A DNA stretch of 64,000 nucleotides from Nematopogon swammerdamellus (taxonomy: Eukaryota; Arthropoda; Insecta; Lepidoptera; Adelidae), in assembly GCA_946902875.1 (NCBI GenBank), contig OX336339.1, positions 2,536,397-2,600,396 on the forward strand. The letters are read 5' to 3'. Position 1 is the first letter of the stretch. Each line of letters opens with the position of its first letter. The notes beneath the pieces are model-generated. The model worked only from the letters and a program-made list of their open reading frames with translations, made no database searches and had not been told where the DNA came from. Made by a program: the position numbers and the translations under genes. Below are positions 47,025-56,206 of the stretch, piece by piece.

Positions 47025-47738
47025 AGTAGGGTATGTAGGGGGCTCCGAGCACACACTCGTGATTTTTCTAAGTCCGAGAATCAGGGGGTGTGGCCTAATT
47101 TGGGGTGTACGTAGGGCTTCGAAGTCAGGGTTCAGCTCCAGGGTGTCAGGTCAGGGTGCTGCGCCCCATCAATTTGGAGGGTGTACGTAGGCCTTCGGAT
47201 TCAGGGTTCAGACTTTCGGATTCAGGATTCAGGCCTTAGGATTCAGGATTCAGGGTTCCAGATTCAGGGTTCAGGTCCAGGGTGCTAGGTCAGGGTGCTG
47301 CGCCCCATCCATTTGAGGCGTACGTAGGCCTTCGGAGTCATGGTTCAGCTCCAGGGTGCTGCACCCCACCAGCATGGTTCCACATGCACCGAGGCTTCGC
47401 CCCTACCCCCTACCCCACCCCGCCCCTACCACCATCCGCCGCCTCTGCCACCCCTCCGCAGTATCGTCCGAGCGCTTCCCCGCCCCCTGCCTCCCCGCCC
47501 GTTCTCCGCGGCTGACTCAGTATCTTTGGAATTTTACCTGTAGAGACGTGACGCCATTTGTCGTGACGTGACATCGGGTGGCAGGTTTTAACCTGTAGCA
47601 ACCTGCAGGAACGACTTACCCCCCTACCCATTAAAGATAACGTAACAATGTACTGCGAAATGTATTCATACTCAGCATGACTGAGGCATCGTCAGTCAGG
47701 TAGGTTGGAGCCTAATGGTGTAGGAATGCAGACATGGC
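47025..47738 (+). repeat. Polinton left terminal inverted repeat
   Basis: The outer ~380 bp match the right end with two differences that I count (near 47089 and 47213). The middle (about 47405-47580) has diverged, and similarity resumes at GCAGGTTTTAACCTGTAGCA and AAATGTATTCATACTCAGCA up to GCAGACATGGC at 47738. It holds short direct repeats of GGATTCA at 47213-47275. Confidence 0.92.
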
Positions 47739-47827
47739 TGACTCAATATCTTTAGAATTTTACCATGATGAAGTCGATGAGTCACCGAACTCACACTACG
47801 TGAGGATACAGGATCTCTCCCGCCTAG

Positions 47828-48007
47828 TTGGGGTAATTAATACCTAATAAAACGTCAATAAATGTAATTCTCGTTTTAATTGGAGTAATTAAAATAATTT
47901 TTAGAAATGTTACCGCCTAAGCTTCATATCAGTTTAATAGAGTAGTTAATTGGGGTAATTAATACCTAATAAAAAAAATTATTAATTTAGCGTGCCACCC
48001 CACCCCC
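47828..48007 (+). repeat. Subterminal direct repeat, copy 1
   Basis: TTGGGGTAATTAATACCTAA to TAGCGTGCCACCCCACC. The start phrase recurs inside the unit at 47949. Confidence 0.85.
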
Positions 48008-48146
48008 GCTACCCTCCCCACCCCCTGGGCTCCAATTCATGATTCCCGAATCCGGTATCATGCTACCCGAACCTTGAGTCATCCACCAACTCTCGGAAAT
48101 GTTGGCTCGTTGAACGTTTTCTGTAGGCTAAGGGTCTTATCAGGTT

Positions 48147-48330
48147 AATGGGGATAATTAATAGGTACCTAATAAAACTTCAATAAATGTAATTCTTGTT
48201 TTAATTGGAGCAATCAAAATAATTTTTAGAAATATTACCGCCTAAGTTTCATATCAGTTTAATAGAGTAGTTAATTGGAGTAATTATTACCTAATAAAAA
48301 TGTTAATAAATTTAACGTGCTACCCCACCG
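48147..48330 (+). repeat. Subterminal direct repeat, copy 2
   Basis: TTAATGGGGATAATTAATAG to TTAACGTGCTACCCCACCG, about 90 percent like copy 1 by eye. Confidence 0.85.
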
Positions 48331-48703
48331 GCTCCGGCTTCCGGCTGAACAATTGCGCTTGTAAAGCTTCGGCGCCAGGCCCCATCTCAGGTAGATCCTG
48401 CCCGGTCTACCCTTAGGTAGATATGATAATGTAACAATGGTGCTAACTCAAATCAAATAGATAACAGACCAGATGGACGCCTTAGGTAGATATACCTTTT
48501 TCATTCTTCACAAGTGCTCTTTTGTTGGCGGCTAGGTATTGAGTCGGTTGGCAAAAAAAAAATTTCGGATGAACCGACAGTCCATTAGTTGACTAATACA
48601 CCTTTTCAAGCATAAAAGAATATGATAAGTTGTTTTAACCATTTCCGCCTAAATGTTTCCCGATATATTGATCCCAACCCCAATGAGCTATTGTTGCGAG
48701 TAA

Positions 48704-48750
48704 TATAAAAGAGAAACTATTTCACTGAGTTGACCATAACGATTGCAGTC
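48704..48750 (+). promoter_or_regulatory. Polymerase B promoter region
   Basis: TATAAAA at 48704-48710. No TCAGTC initiator at the -32 spacing used by the downstream genes; the nearest match, GCAGTC, has its A at 48747, 43 bases on. The first AUG after either point is 48805. Confidence 0.5.
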
Positions 48751-48804
48751 TTCAACGCGTTGGGATCCCACAGTATACCTATTAGAGTTTCAAGCATAAT
48801 CATC

Positions 48805-51800
48805 ATGTCAATCGAACAGTGCGACAATACTGTCAAGCTGATGGGTCGCGCCTTTGAGTTTTTGGCTCAATGTCGTCAGAAACCGGAAATCATTAAAAAG
48901 TGGGTGCAGCACGGCACAGTGAGTTTGCGACTCCTCAGACGATTCCTACGGGATCAAGACTCATCTGTTGGTGAGAAGCAAAGATACCTAAAGTGCATCG
49001 GACAGATAAAGTGCATTCAATTTAAGCTTGAGGCGCTGTTAAAGGGGGGTGGACGCCTGGGTCGGCGAGAGCGCCGCAGTGACCGAGTCCGCTGGCAGGA
49101 TCTGACATCGGCGTTCGACCAACGTGTGCGCACTGGTTTGATTGCCAACCTGAAGCATAAGGAGATTACTTTGTTTTTGGATGATGCTCAAGCCATGTTG
49201 GAACCGCGCGTCAAGAACGCATTAAAGCGTGACAATGCTTTAAAAATAAACTGCGTGCTCACAGCAGAGTACCGAAAAGTTTGCAGCGATGGTGCGGAGA
49301 TTATTGAAACGAAATATTTCAATACGAAAAACGCAGCTGTATTTAAATCCACGAACCTCACCGATTACTTCATACATCACATCCGTCAGCCCATTCTCAA
49401 GGACATGGAGGAGTTTCAAGAAAAAGACTCTGGCTGGACACTCAACTCAATCGTAAGCCTCACCATCAATGTGAATCGGTATAACCCGATGCGTGGCAGC
49501 TCCTTCATCGAACTCCCAGACTCCATCAAACTGAAAGAGGCGTGTATCAACGTGAAAAATGCTGACAATCAATGTTTTAAGTGGGCGATACTATCTGCAT
49601 TGCATCCGGCCGACCGTAATCCTAATCGTGTGGCACTTTATAAGAGGTATGAGAATGAACTAAATTTCAAAGGCATTGAGTTCCCCGTAAAGCTGAAGGA
49701 TGTGGCCAAGTTTGAGAAGCAGAATGATATCTCCATCAACGTGTACATGCTGCAACGACGGTTGAAGGTTGCACCAGTTCACCTTACTGCCTCAAAGAAA
49801 AATCAACACGTGAATCTGCTGCTCCTGGATGGTGACGAATACCCCGATGAAGAAGAGAGTGATGAGAGCATGTACGACGAAGCACCCAAGTTCCACTATG
49901 TGTGGATTAAAAACCTATCGCGGCTCGTTAACCGGCAACTATCAAAAAAGAAGGTGGCAAAGCATATCTGCGACCGCTGCTTACACTATTTTTACAGCGT
50001 GGAAAAGTTGCAAATTCATGAAATTGATTGCAGTAAAATGAACAAGTGCCGGGTGTCGCTTCCGACTGTCAAGAACAACATACTTAAATTTAACAACTTT
50101 AAAAACAAAGAAAAAGTCCCATTTATTATTTATGCGGACTTTGAGTGCCTATTGAAGAAGGTTAAGCAGCAAGACCAGAGCACGAATAAGACTAAAGTTT
50201 GCCAAATTCACGAGGCCTTTAGCATTGGATACTACCTGAAGTGTAGCTATGATGACACTCTCTCTTGCTATCGTAGCTATCGCGGTGAAAATCCTGCTGA
50301 GTGGTTCATGCAAGAGCTCACGCAGTTGGCCGAGGATGTTGAAACGGTGTTCTGGTGCCCGCTGCCTATGGATCCGCTCACCACCCAACAAGAGTGGCAG
50401 TTTCTCCATGCAACATCCTGCCATATATGTGAAAAAAAATTTAATGACGAGCCTACAGTCCGAGACCACTGCCACCTGACGGGTAAATATCGCGGTCCAG
50501 CCCACGAGTCATGCAACCTCAACTACCAGGATTCACGTACCATTCCAGTTGTATTTCACAATCTGAGCGGATATGACGCCCACTTCATTGTCAAGATGCT
50601 AGCCAGCTTTGATGGTCGCATCGATCTCCTACCCCTCAACATGGAGCGCTACATATCATTCACCAAGCACGTGAAGGGTAGCGACATCGCCTTCCGTTTC
50701 ATAGACTCGCTACGCTTCATGGCATCATCGCTGGATAAATTAGCATCCTACCTCACTGAGCTGAAGATTGTGAAACAAGAATTCCAACATCTAGATGTCG
50801 AGCTTTTCAAACTGCTGACGAGAAAGGGGGTTTTTCCCTATGAGTTCCTCGATTCATGGGACAAGCTAGAGACGGTCAAGGAACTACCACCACAGGATCA
50901 ATTTTACAGCCAATTGACCAACTCCAACATTTCCGATGACGACTACGAGCACGCAAAGAATGTGTGGAGAAAATTCGGAATCAGCTCTTTGGGCGAGTAT
51001 TCAGACCTCTACCTCAAGACTGATGTTTTGCTTCTCGCCGATGTCTTTGAGAATTTCCGCGTACACTGCCTCGAAGCCTATGGTCTGGACCCAGCACACT
51101 ACTACACAACACCTGGACTCACGTGGGATGCTATGCTAAAATATACAAAAATGCAGCTTGAACTTCTCACTGATGTGGACATGTTGATGTTCATTGAACG
51201 TGGAATCCGAGGAGGAGTCAGCCAATGCAGCAATCGATACGCCAAAGCCAACAATAAGTATATGACGAACTTCAACCCACAAGAAGACTCCAAATATCTC
51301 ATGTACTATGATGTGAACAACCTCTACGGCTGGGCCATGACGCAATATCTACCGTATGGTGGGTTCCGATGGGCTGAACATCCTGAAACCGTTGATTGGA
51401 ACATTTCCAATGATTCATTCTTTGGGTACATATTAGAGGTCGATTTGAAATATCCCGAGGGGCTCCATGATTCTCACAGCGATTTCCCCCTCTGCCCCGA
51501 ACAGAAAACACCACCAGGTTCGAAGGAGTCAAAGCTCTTAACAACACTCTCACCCAAGTCTCACTATGTCGTGCACTACCGAAACTTAAAACAAGCAGTA
51601 AAGTATGGTGTTGAACTCGTCAAGGTGCATCGTGTTCTTATCTTCAGGCAGAAGCCTTGGCTGAAGAGTTACATTGATCTCAACACCGAGATGCGAAAGC
51701 GGGCCAAAAACGAATTCGAGAAAAACCTCTTCAAATTAATGAATAACGCAGTATTTGGTAAAACCATGGAGAACGTGAGAAAGCGGGTTGATGTAAAGCT

Positions 51801-52536
51801 CGTGACAAAGTGGGCAGGGAGAGCCGGAGCAGAAGCGCTTATAGCTCGACCAAACTTCCACAGCCGCGCCATTTTCACTGAGAATCTGGTTGCAGTGCAA
51901 TTAAATAAGACCGAAGTGCTTCTCAATAAGCCCATATATGTTGGCTTCAGTGTGCTGGATCTCTCCAAAACCTGTGTTTATAATTTCCACTATGGATACA
52001 TGAGGCCAGCATTCCAAGATCGCGCCAAGCTTCTCTACACAGATACCGACAGTTTAATTTATGAAGTACGCTGCCCAGACATTTACGAAGACATCAAGCG
52101 AGATATTCAATATTTTGATACATCAGACTACCCGACCGACAACGCATATAACATGCCACAAGCCAACAAGAAAATCGTGGGGCTAATGAAGGATGAATGC
52201 AATGGTCGAATAATGACGGAGTTTATTGGATTACGCAGCAAGATGTATAGCGTACGCATCGAGGGGGTTGATAGCATGAAAAAAGCTAAAGGTGTAAAGG
52301 CCGGGGTTGTGAAACAAACAATCACTTTTGCTGATTATGTCCAGTGCCTTCAACAGAATGTGACTCAGCAAAGGCATCAATACCTCTTCCGTTCGAAACT
52401 TCATGAGGTGCAAACCATAAGACAGCACAAAATTGCACTGAGCCCCCACGACGATAAGAGACGCTTGTTGCCGGGTACAACTGACACAGTGCCATGGGGG
52501 CACTATAAGTTCGTGGATGAAATCAGCAATCTTTAA
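48805..52536 (+). CDS. Protein-primed DNA polymerase B
   Basis: 1243 aa from the first ATG in frame. It replicates the linear element from its ends with a protein primer. Order of parts: N-terminal helical region; a papain-like phrase DNQCFKWA near aa 254-261, as seen in other Polinton polymerases; a C2H2-like finger HICDRC…H…C near 387-409; ExoI YADFE near 443; a CHIC…[11 protein letters not shown] zinc-type insert near 539-563; Exo[12 protein letters not shown] near 585; Exo[14 protein letters not shown] near 736; PolA DVNNLYG near 836; PolB NNAVFGK near 980; PolC YTDTDS near 1078 with both catalytic Asp. All motifs are intact. The frame is also open for 25 codons upstream but without an ATG. 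The stop codon overlaps a decayed TATA box. Confidence 0.95.
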   Translation: MSIEQCDNTVKLMGRAFEFLAQCRQKPEIIKKWVQHGTVSLRLLRRFLRDQDSSVGEKQRYLKCIGQIKCIQFKLEALLKGGGRLGRRERRSDRVRWQDLTSAFDQRVRTGLIANLKHKEITLFLDDAQAMLEPRVKNALKRDNALKINCVLTAEYRKVCSDGAEIIETKYFNTKNAAVFKSTNLTDYFIHHIRQPILKDMEEFQEKDSGWTLNSIVSLTINVNRYNPMRGSSFIELPDSIKLKEACINVKNADNQCFKWAILSALHPADRNPNRVALYKRYENELNFKGIEFPVKLKDVAKFEKQNDISINVYMLQRRLKVAPVHLTASKKNQHVNLLLLDGDEYPDEEESDESMYDEAPKFHYVWIKNLSRLVNRQLSKKKVAKHICDRCLHYFYSVEKLQIHEIDCSKMNKCRVSLPTVKNNILKFNNFKNKEKVPFIIYADFECLLKKVKQQDQSTNKTKVCQIHEAFSIGYYLKCSYDDTLSCYRSYRGENPAEWFMQELTQLAEDVETVFWCPLPMDPLTTQQEWQFLHATSCHICEKKFNDEPTVRDHCHLTGKYRGPAHESCNLNYQDSRTIPVVFHNLSGYDAHFIVKMLASFDGRIDLLPLNMERYISFTKHVKGSDIAFRFIDSLRFMASSLDKLASYLTELKIVKQEFQHLDVELFKLLTRKGVFPYEFLDSWDKLETVKELPPQDQFYSQLTNSNISDDDYEHAKNVWRKFGISSLGEYSDLYLKTDVLLLADVFENFRVHCLEAYGLDPAHYYTTPGLTWDAMLKYTKMQLELLTDVDMLMFIERGIRGGVSQCSNRYAKANNKYMTNFNPQEDSKYLMYYDVNNLYGWAMTQYLPYGGFRWAEHPETVDWNISNDSFFGYILEVDLKYPEGLHDSHSDFPLCPEQKTPPGSKESKLLTTLSPKSHYVVHYRNLKQAVKYGVELVKVHRVLIFRQKPWLKSYIDLNTEMRKRAKNEFEKNLFKLMNNAVFGKTMENVRKRVDVKLVTKWAGRAGAEALIARPNFHSRAIFTENLVAVQLNKTEVLLNKPIYVGFSVLDLSKTCVYNFHYGYMRPAFQDRAKLLYTDTDSLIYEVRCPDIYEDIKRDIQYFDTSDYPTDNAYNMPQANKKIVGLMKDECNGRIMTEFIGLRSKMYSVRIEGVDSMKKAKGVKAGVVKQTITFADYVQCLQQNVTQQRHQYLFRSKLHEVQTIRQHKIALSPHDDKRRLLPGTTDTVPWGHYKFVDEISNL

Positions 52537-52568
52537 ATAACTACACTTATTAACTACAAGGGTTAGTC
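52532..52568 (+). promoter_or_regulatory. Decayed copy of the ATPase promoter
   Basis: TTTAAAT at 52532 (overlapping the polymerase stop) and TTAGTC at 52563; A of the initiator is 33 bases from the box, as at 52999/53030. The box has lost its second-position A. Confidence 0.6.
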
Positions 52569-52818
52569 TGCGGTTTGAGGAACAAGTGTCAACTTTGCCA
52601 GTGATGAATTTGGATGGTATTGTAGAGCATGAAAATTGCAGAAGAAGACGTCATGGGCAGTTATTACCTAATAGTTTCTGTGGACCGAGTAATTCCGGGA
52701 AGACCAATGCGCTTCTCACCCTCATCACCCATCCCAAAGCATTATACGATGACAAGAAATGTCTGCTGCCCAACACCACCGACACGCTGCCGTGGGGTCA
52801 CTATAGATTGACTGAGGT
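52565..52818 (+). pseudogene. Duplication remnant: ATPase start joined to polymerase tail
   Basis: 52569-52740 matches the ATPase N-terminus through Walker A (GPSNSGKT) but begins with CTG where the intact gene has ATG and lacks a few codons. It runs straight into 52745-52818, which matches the last ~25 codons of polymerase B (NTTDTLPWGHY against [11 protein letters not shown]). With the intact genes on both sides, this is the junction of a partial tandem duplication. Divergence shows it is old. Confidence 0.75.
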
Positions 52819-52998
52819 GAGATATTACCTACTATATATACATACCTACTATACATATAAACCTACTATATGCTGGTATACTTTGCATGTTTCAATATCT
52901 AATTTCTAATATTGTGTGTTTCCAATATCTAATGTAGTATGTTTGTTCTCAGAAGTCGCACACCAAAGATGACTACCTGGAGAGGGCAAATGCTTCGC

Positions 52999-53035
52999 TA
53001 TAAATACGTTGCATTGTTGCAACATCGCATTAGTC
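52999..53035 (+). promoter_or_regulatory. ATPase promoter: TATA + TTAGTC initiator
   Basis: TATAAAT 52999-53005; TTAGTC 53030-53035; spacing to A 33. The first AUG downstream (53045) starts the ATPase, leaving a ~13-nt leader. Confidence 0.7.
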
Positions 53036-53044
53036 GTAATCAAG

Positions 53045-53737
53045 ATGCAATTTGAGCAACAGGCAATTACGTTGCCGATTATTAACTTAGATGAGATTGT
53101 AGAACAGGATAATCGCAGAAGTAGGCACGGTCAACTATTGCCAAACACTGTACGAGCAGTATTCTGCGGCCCATCAAACTGTGGAAAGACAAACGCCCTT
53201 CTTTCTCTACTCACTCACCTGAACGGATTGAAATTCGAAAATGTATATGTGTACTCCAAATCTCTCAATCAGCCAAAATATCAATTCTTGAGAAAATTAC
53301 TGGAGTGTGTGGAGGGGGTGGACTATTTCCCTTTCTCGGAGCACGAGGACGTAATCAAGCCGGAAAATGCACGAGCCAACTCGATTATGATCTTCGACGA
53401 CGTCGCGTGCGAAAATCAAGACAACATTAGGGCATTCTTCTCCATGGGGCGACATAGAGACGTCGACTGTTTCTATCTCTGCCAGACCTACACCCGCATA
53501 CCTAAACACTTGGTACGAGACAACACCAACTTATTGGTAATTTTTCGGCAAGATGAAATGAATTTGAGGCACATATACGACGACCACGTCAACACGGATA
53601 TGCCTTATGAGCGATTTAGACAATTGTGCTCAGCATGCTGGAGCAATGGAAAACACAGCTTTGTTACAATCGACAAAGACAGCGAGCTGGATCAGGGTCG
53701 ATACCGAAAAGGATTCGATTGTTTTGTGCGTCTATAA
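53045..53737 (+). CDS. Genome-packaging ATPase (FtsK/HerA, A32-like)
   Basis: 230 aa. Walker A GPSNCGKT at aa 42-49 and Walker B IMIFDDV at 114-120, followed by a Gln/Arg sensor region (YLCQTYTRIPKHLVRDNTN). This is the family that pumps DNA into capsids of double-jelly-roll viruses and is standard in Polintons. I start at the ATG at 53045 because it is the first AUG after the initiator; the open frame extends 12 codons further up without ATG. Its stop codon lies inside the TATA box of the next gene. Confidence 0.92.
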   Translation: MQFEQQAITLPIINLDEIVEQDNRRSRHGQLLPNTVRAVFCGPSNCGKTNALLSLLTHLNGLKFENVYVYSKSLNQPKYQFLRKLLECVEGVDYFPFSEHEDVIKPENARANSIMIFDDVACENQDNIRAFFSMGRHRDVDCFYLCQTYTRIPKHLVRDNTNLLVIFRQDEMNLRHIYDDHVNTDMPYERFRQLCSACWSNGKHSFVTIDKDSELDQGRYRKGFDCFVRL

Positions 53738-53770
53738 ATTGCTCGTACATAAGAATAACCTACTTCAGTC
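53733..53770 (+). promoter_or_regulatory. Promoter of the acidic protein: TATA over the ATPase stop + TCAGTC
   Basis: TATAAAT 53733-53739 contains the ATPase TAA; TCAGTC 53765-53770; spacing 34. First AUG downstream is 53792. Confidence 0.75.
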
Positions 53771-53791
53771 GTACACCGAGCATCATTCAAT

Positions 53792-54664
53792 ATGGCCGAG
53801 TTTCGGGATGAAAAACAGCTCCTGCAGCAAATAGATGCTGCAAGTGAGGCAATTAGACGGAAGCACCAGCTGCTGAAGCAAAACAGAGATGCGGCCGAAC
53901 GAGTTGCAAACGAAATATTTAAACCAATTGTAATTCCTCTACGCCGCCTAACGAAGCTGCGACCTATAAAGGAGGAGCAGTCGCGGGAGGAGGAGGAAAT
54001 TAAAATTGAACCTAAAGATGGTAGTGAGAAGAAGGATGAGGACAAGGAGGAGGAAGAAAGATATGAGGAGGAGGAGGAGGAGGAGGAGGCTGAGGAGGTG
54101 GATGAGCATAATTTATCAGTCAGTGATGGCACAGATACATACATCAAAATGCTGGGTGATCCCGACAAGAAGAAACTGATGGATACTACAACTGGAGTTC
54201 GCCTATTGAGTGGAAATAAGCTTATGTTGGGAAATTCACCCATAGATTTCCCCGAAGGCTCTGTGCACGTGGCGAATAGACTTTACAAGACAACGCCAGG
54301 CCTACTCGAATTGCTATTCAGGAAACGACCAAACACCTCTATAGTGCAAGAAAAAGATGTGAAGAATTACTCTGAAATGATCACCACCACTAGCGCACAT
54401 CGAAAATTTTTCGATTCCAAGCTGGGCATTCGGAGTGATAAAAATGTTAAATATAAATACTATATGAGAGGGAAGGAAGGGCGGTCCCTGACATACAAAA
54501 GAGAGAATGGAGCTAAAATCGACTACATTTATTGGGATGATGTAAACGAGCTGGTGGATAGACTTCGTCTACTCTACGCGTCGCAGCACGCCGGCAACAA
54601 CAACCACCAAAACGAAATTATATCAATCATGGAGGAGCTGAGAGAAACTGGAATAGTGTATTAA
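53792..54664 (+). CDS. Conserved Polinton protein with acidic coiled-coil, unknown function
   Basis: 290 aa. N-terminal ~60 residues are helical and charged; aa 66-107 are almost all Glu/Asp/Lys from GAG repeats (54040-54100). The C-terminal half is a compact conserved region with TTPGLLELLFRKRP, YIYWDDVNELVDRLRLL and AGNNNHQNEIISIMEEL. Proteins with this C-terminal pattern are common in insect Polintons, but I know no proven role; placement between packaging and integration genes suggests a virion or morphogenesis part. The stop codon overlaps the next promoter. Confidence 0.8.
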   Translation: MAEFRDEKQLLQQIDAASEAIRRKHQLLKQNRDAAERVANEIFKPIVIPLRRLTKLRPIKEEQSREEEEIKIEPKDGSEKKDEDKEEEERYEEEEEEEEAEEVDEHNLSVSDGTDTYIKMLGDPDKKKLMDTTTGVRLLSGNKLMLGNSPIDFPEGSVHVANRLYKTTPGLLELLFRKRPNTSIVQEKDVKNYSEMITTTSAHRKFFDSKLGIRSDKNVKYKYYMRGKEGRSLTYKRENGAKIDYIYWDDVNELVDRLRLLYASQHAGNNNHQNEIISIMEELRETGIVY

Positions 54665-54694
54665 TTCCGGTGAGGGGGGTTAATGGCATCAGTC
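54659..54694 (+). promoter_or_regulatory. Promoter of the fibre-like protein: TATTAAT + TCAGTC
   Basis: TATTAAT 54659-54665 overlaps the stop of the previous gene; TCAGTC 54689-54694; spacing 32. This decides the start of the next gene: the ATG at 54683 lies upstream of the initiator, and the first AUG after it is 54725. Confidence 0.65.
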
Positions 54695-54724
54695 GCACTG
54701 CAACCGTCGCTCGAAACAGTCAAA

Positions 54725-55291
54725 ATGAGCATGGACATATTTGGAAGAGTGCTAATGAGAGCGGGCGCTGGCGGCTCGAGTCGTGGCCCGCCTGGAGAAG
54801 GATTTGCAATCACCTCAGACGGTCAATATGATATGCGTGAGATGAGATTGTGCAACGTCGGTATCGCTCAAGAACCGGATGATGCAGTGTCACTGAAAAT
54901 GGTGCAAGATATGGTGCAACGAGACATTGAACTAATTATTCATCTGTTGGAGGAAAATATTCAAGAGCGTACTCAGCGGGAGATCCATGCGTTTACCGCT
55001 CGTTTGGAGAGCGCCATTGCCGAGGAGAGTAAACGGTGGAAGGAGCGGCTACAAGAACTCTCCACAGCGAACGCCAGCCTCATATCACATTTGGATGCGA
55101 GACTGCAAACATTGGAGAGCGACGTAACCCGCCTCCGAGACTCCGAACTCCTGTGGGAGGCGTTGAAAGGCATCGAGGCGAATGTGAATAGTCAACTGGA
55201 GTTGGTGCGACGCGACTCTCTGTTGATTACCCAGTTGGATGCGCGATTGAACGAGTTGAAGCATGGAGCAGGTGGCGGAGGAACTTCATAG
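54725..55291 (+). CDS. Coiled-coil, fibre-like virion protein candidate
   Basis: 188 aa from the ATG at 54725. The first ~50 residues are Gly-rich and contain GFAITSDGQYDMREMRLCNV, a phrase type also seen at the head of phage tail-fibre and collar proteins. Residues ~60-180 are a long heptad-like coiled coil with repeated SxLITxLDARL-type segments. C-terminus AGGGGTS. An attachment or spike role is inference. The last 29 bases overlap the integrase start in another frame, and I see no TATA/initiator pair for integrase, so coupled or leaky translation is possible. Confidence 0.7.
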   Translation: MSMDIFGRVLMRAGAGGSSRGPPGEGFAITSDGQYDMREMRLCNVGIAQEPDDAVSLKMVQDMVQRDIELIIHLLEENIQERTQREIHAFTARLESAIAEESKRWKERLQELSTANASLISHLDARLQTLESDVTRLRDSELLWEALKGIEANVNSQLELVRRDSLLITQLDARLNELKHGAGGGGTS

Positions 55292-56171
55292 GCCGGCGCG
55301 AAGGCGATACCAGCGTCGGCACTTTGACATACGGGAATTGGATGAGACTTGGCAAGCTGACCTCGTCGATATGACCGCCTATTCGCCATACAACAAAGGT
55401 TTCAAGTACCTACTAACCATCATTGATATATTCTCAAAGTTTGCATGGGTTGCACCCACAAAAACGAAAAATGGCCGCGATGTGACGAACGCTATGAAAT
55501 TAATCTTGGAGAATGATCGCACACCGAAAAACTTGCACGTCGACCGGGGTAAAGAGTTCTACAACGGAGCCTTTAAGGCGCTCATGCATCAGCACAACAT
55601 CCACATGTACTCAACGTACAGTAACATGAAAGCGGCGATCTGCGAACGCTTCAATCGCACCCTCAAGGAGAGAATGTGGAAACAGTTTACACGACGCGGC
55701 ACTTACAAATGGTGTGATATTCTGCCTGCGATCGTCGCCGACTACAACAGCACCAGACATAGTACAATTAAAATGAAACCGTGTGACGTCACGAGCGGGA
55801 CGATGATAATAAATAGTCCACCGACTCCACTGCAGCGGCGGCGGCGGCAGCGGCGCGCGAAGTTTACCTTGGGTGACAAAGTACGCATAAGCAAGTACAA
55901 ACACGTCTTCGAGAAGAGCTACACGCCGAACTGGACTACTGAAATATTCACCATATCAGCTGTAATGCCCACATCACCCACCACCTACAAGTTGATGGAT
56001 TACAACAGTCGACCGATTGAAGGCGGCTTCTATGAGGAGGAGCTGCTGAAAGCCCGACACCCTGACATATACCTCGTGGAAAAGGTGCTCAAGAAGCGTG
56101 CCAATCAGCTGTATGTCAAATGGCTAGGATTTGATAATTCGCACAACAGTTGGATAGATTATAAAATGTAG
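55263..56171 (+). CDS. Retroviral-type integrase with C-terminal chromodomain
   Basis: 302 aa. Catalytic triad visible: D33 in WQADLVDM, D94 in HVDRGKEF, E128 in ERFNRTLK (33 residues between the last two as I count). It joins the element ends to host DNA, making the 6-bp duplication seen here. Aa ~195-265 are the basic SH3-like region after an Arg-rich run (QRRRRQRR), and aa 267-302 match a chromodomain (VEKVLKKRANQLYVKWLGF, then SWIDY). The N-terminus is short with no HHCC finger, as in many Polinton copies. The last codons (TAT AAA ATG TAG) form the TATA box of the next gene. Confidence 0.95.
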   Translation: MEQVAEELHRPARRRYQRRHFDIRELDETWQADLVDMTAYSPYNKGFKYLLTIIDIFSKFAWVAPTKTKNGRDVTNAMKLILENDRTPKNLHVDRGKEFYNGAFKALMHQHNIHMYSTYSNMKAAICERFNRTLKERMWKQFTRRGTYKWCDILPAIVADYNSTRHSTIKMKPCDVTSGTMIINSPPTPLQRRRRQRRAKFTLGDKVRISKYKHVFEKSYTPNWTTEIFTISAVMPTSPTTYKLMDYNSRPIEGGFYEEELLKARHPDIYLVEKVLKKRANQLYVKWLGFDNSHNSWIDYKM

Positions 56172-56195
56172 ACATGTTGTGATACTGTATCAGTT
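56160..56195 (+). promoter_or_regulatory. Promoter of the PLA2 gene: TATA inside integrase + TCAGTT
   Basis: TATAAAA 56160-56166; TCAGTT 56190-56195; spacing 32. First AUG downstream is 56207, giving a ~15-nt leader. Confidence 0.75.
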
Positions 56196-56206
56196 CAACG
56201 TTAGCT

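Larger units (their letters stand above)
47739..48804. other. Left subterminal region with long direct repeats
   Basis: No coding signal. Two ~180-bp direct repeats fill most of it (next entries), then a unique stretch and the polymerase promoter. Regions like this may serve early transcription or replication; that is inference. Confidence 0.6.

Noticed and set aside
47282..47571. Pro-rich ORFs in the left TIR
   Set aside because: Present in several frames of C-rich TIR sequence and not conserved in the right TIR's diverged middle.
48730..48804. N-terminal extension of polymerase B
   Set aside because: Open but starts at TTG; the ATG at 48805 is the first AUG downstream of the TATA box.
53009..53044. 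N-terminal extension of the ATPase
   Set aside because: No ATG, and the initiator motif lies inside it.
54007..54105. GAG-repeat region as a microsatellite insertion breaking the acidic protein
   Set aside because: It stays in frame and acidic linkers are common in this protein type.
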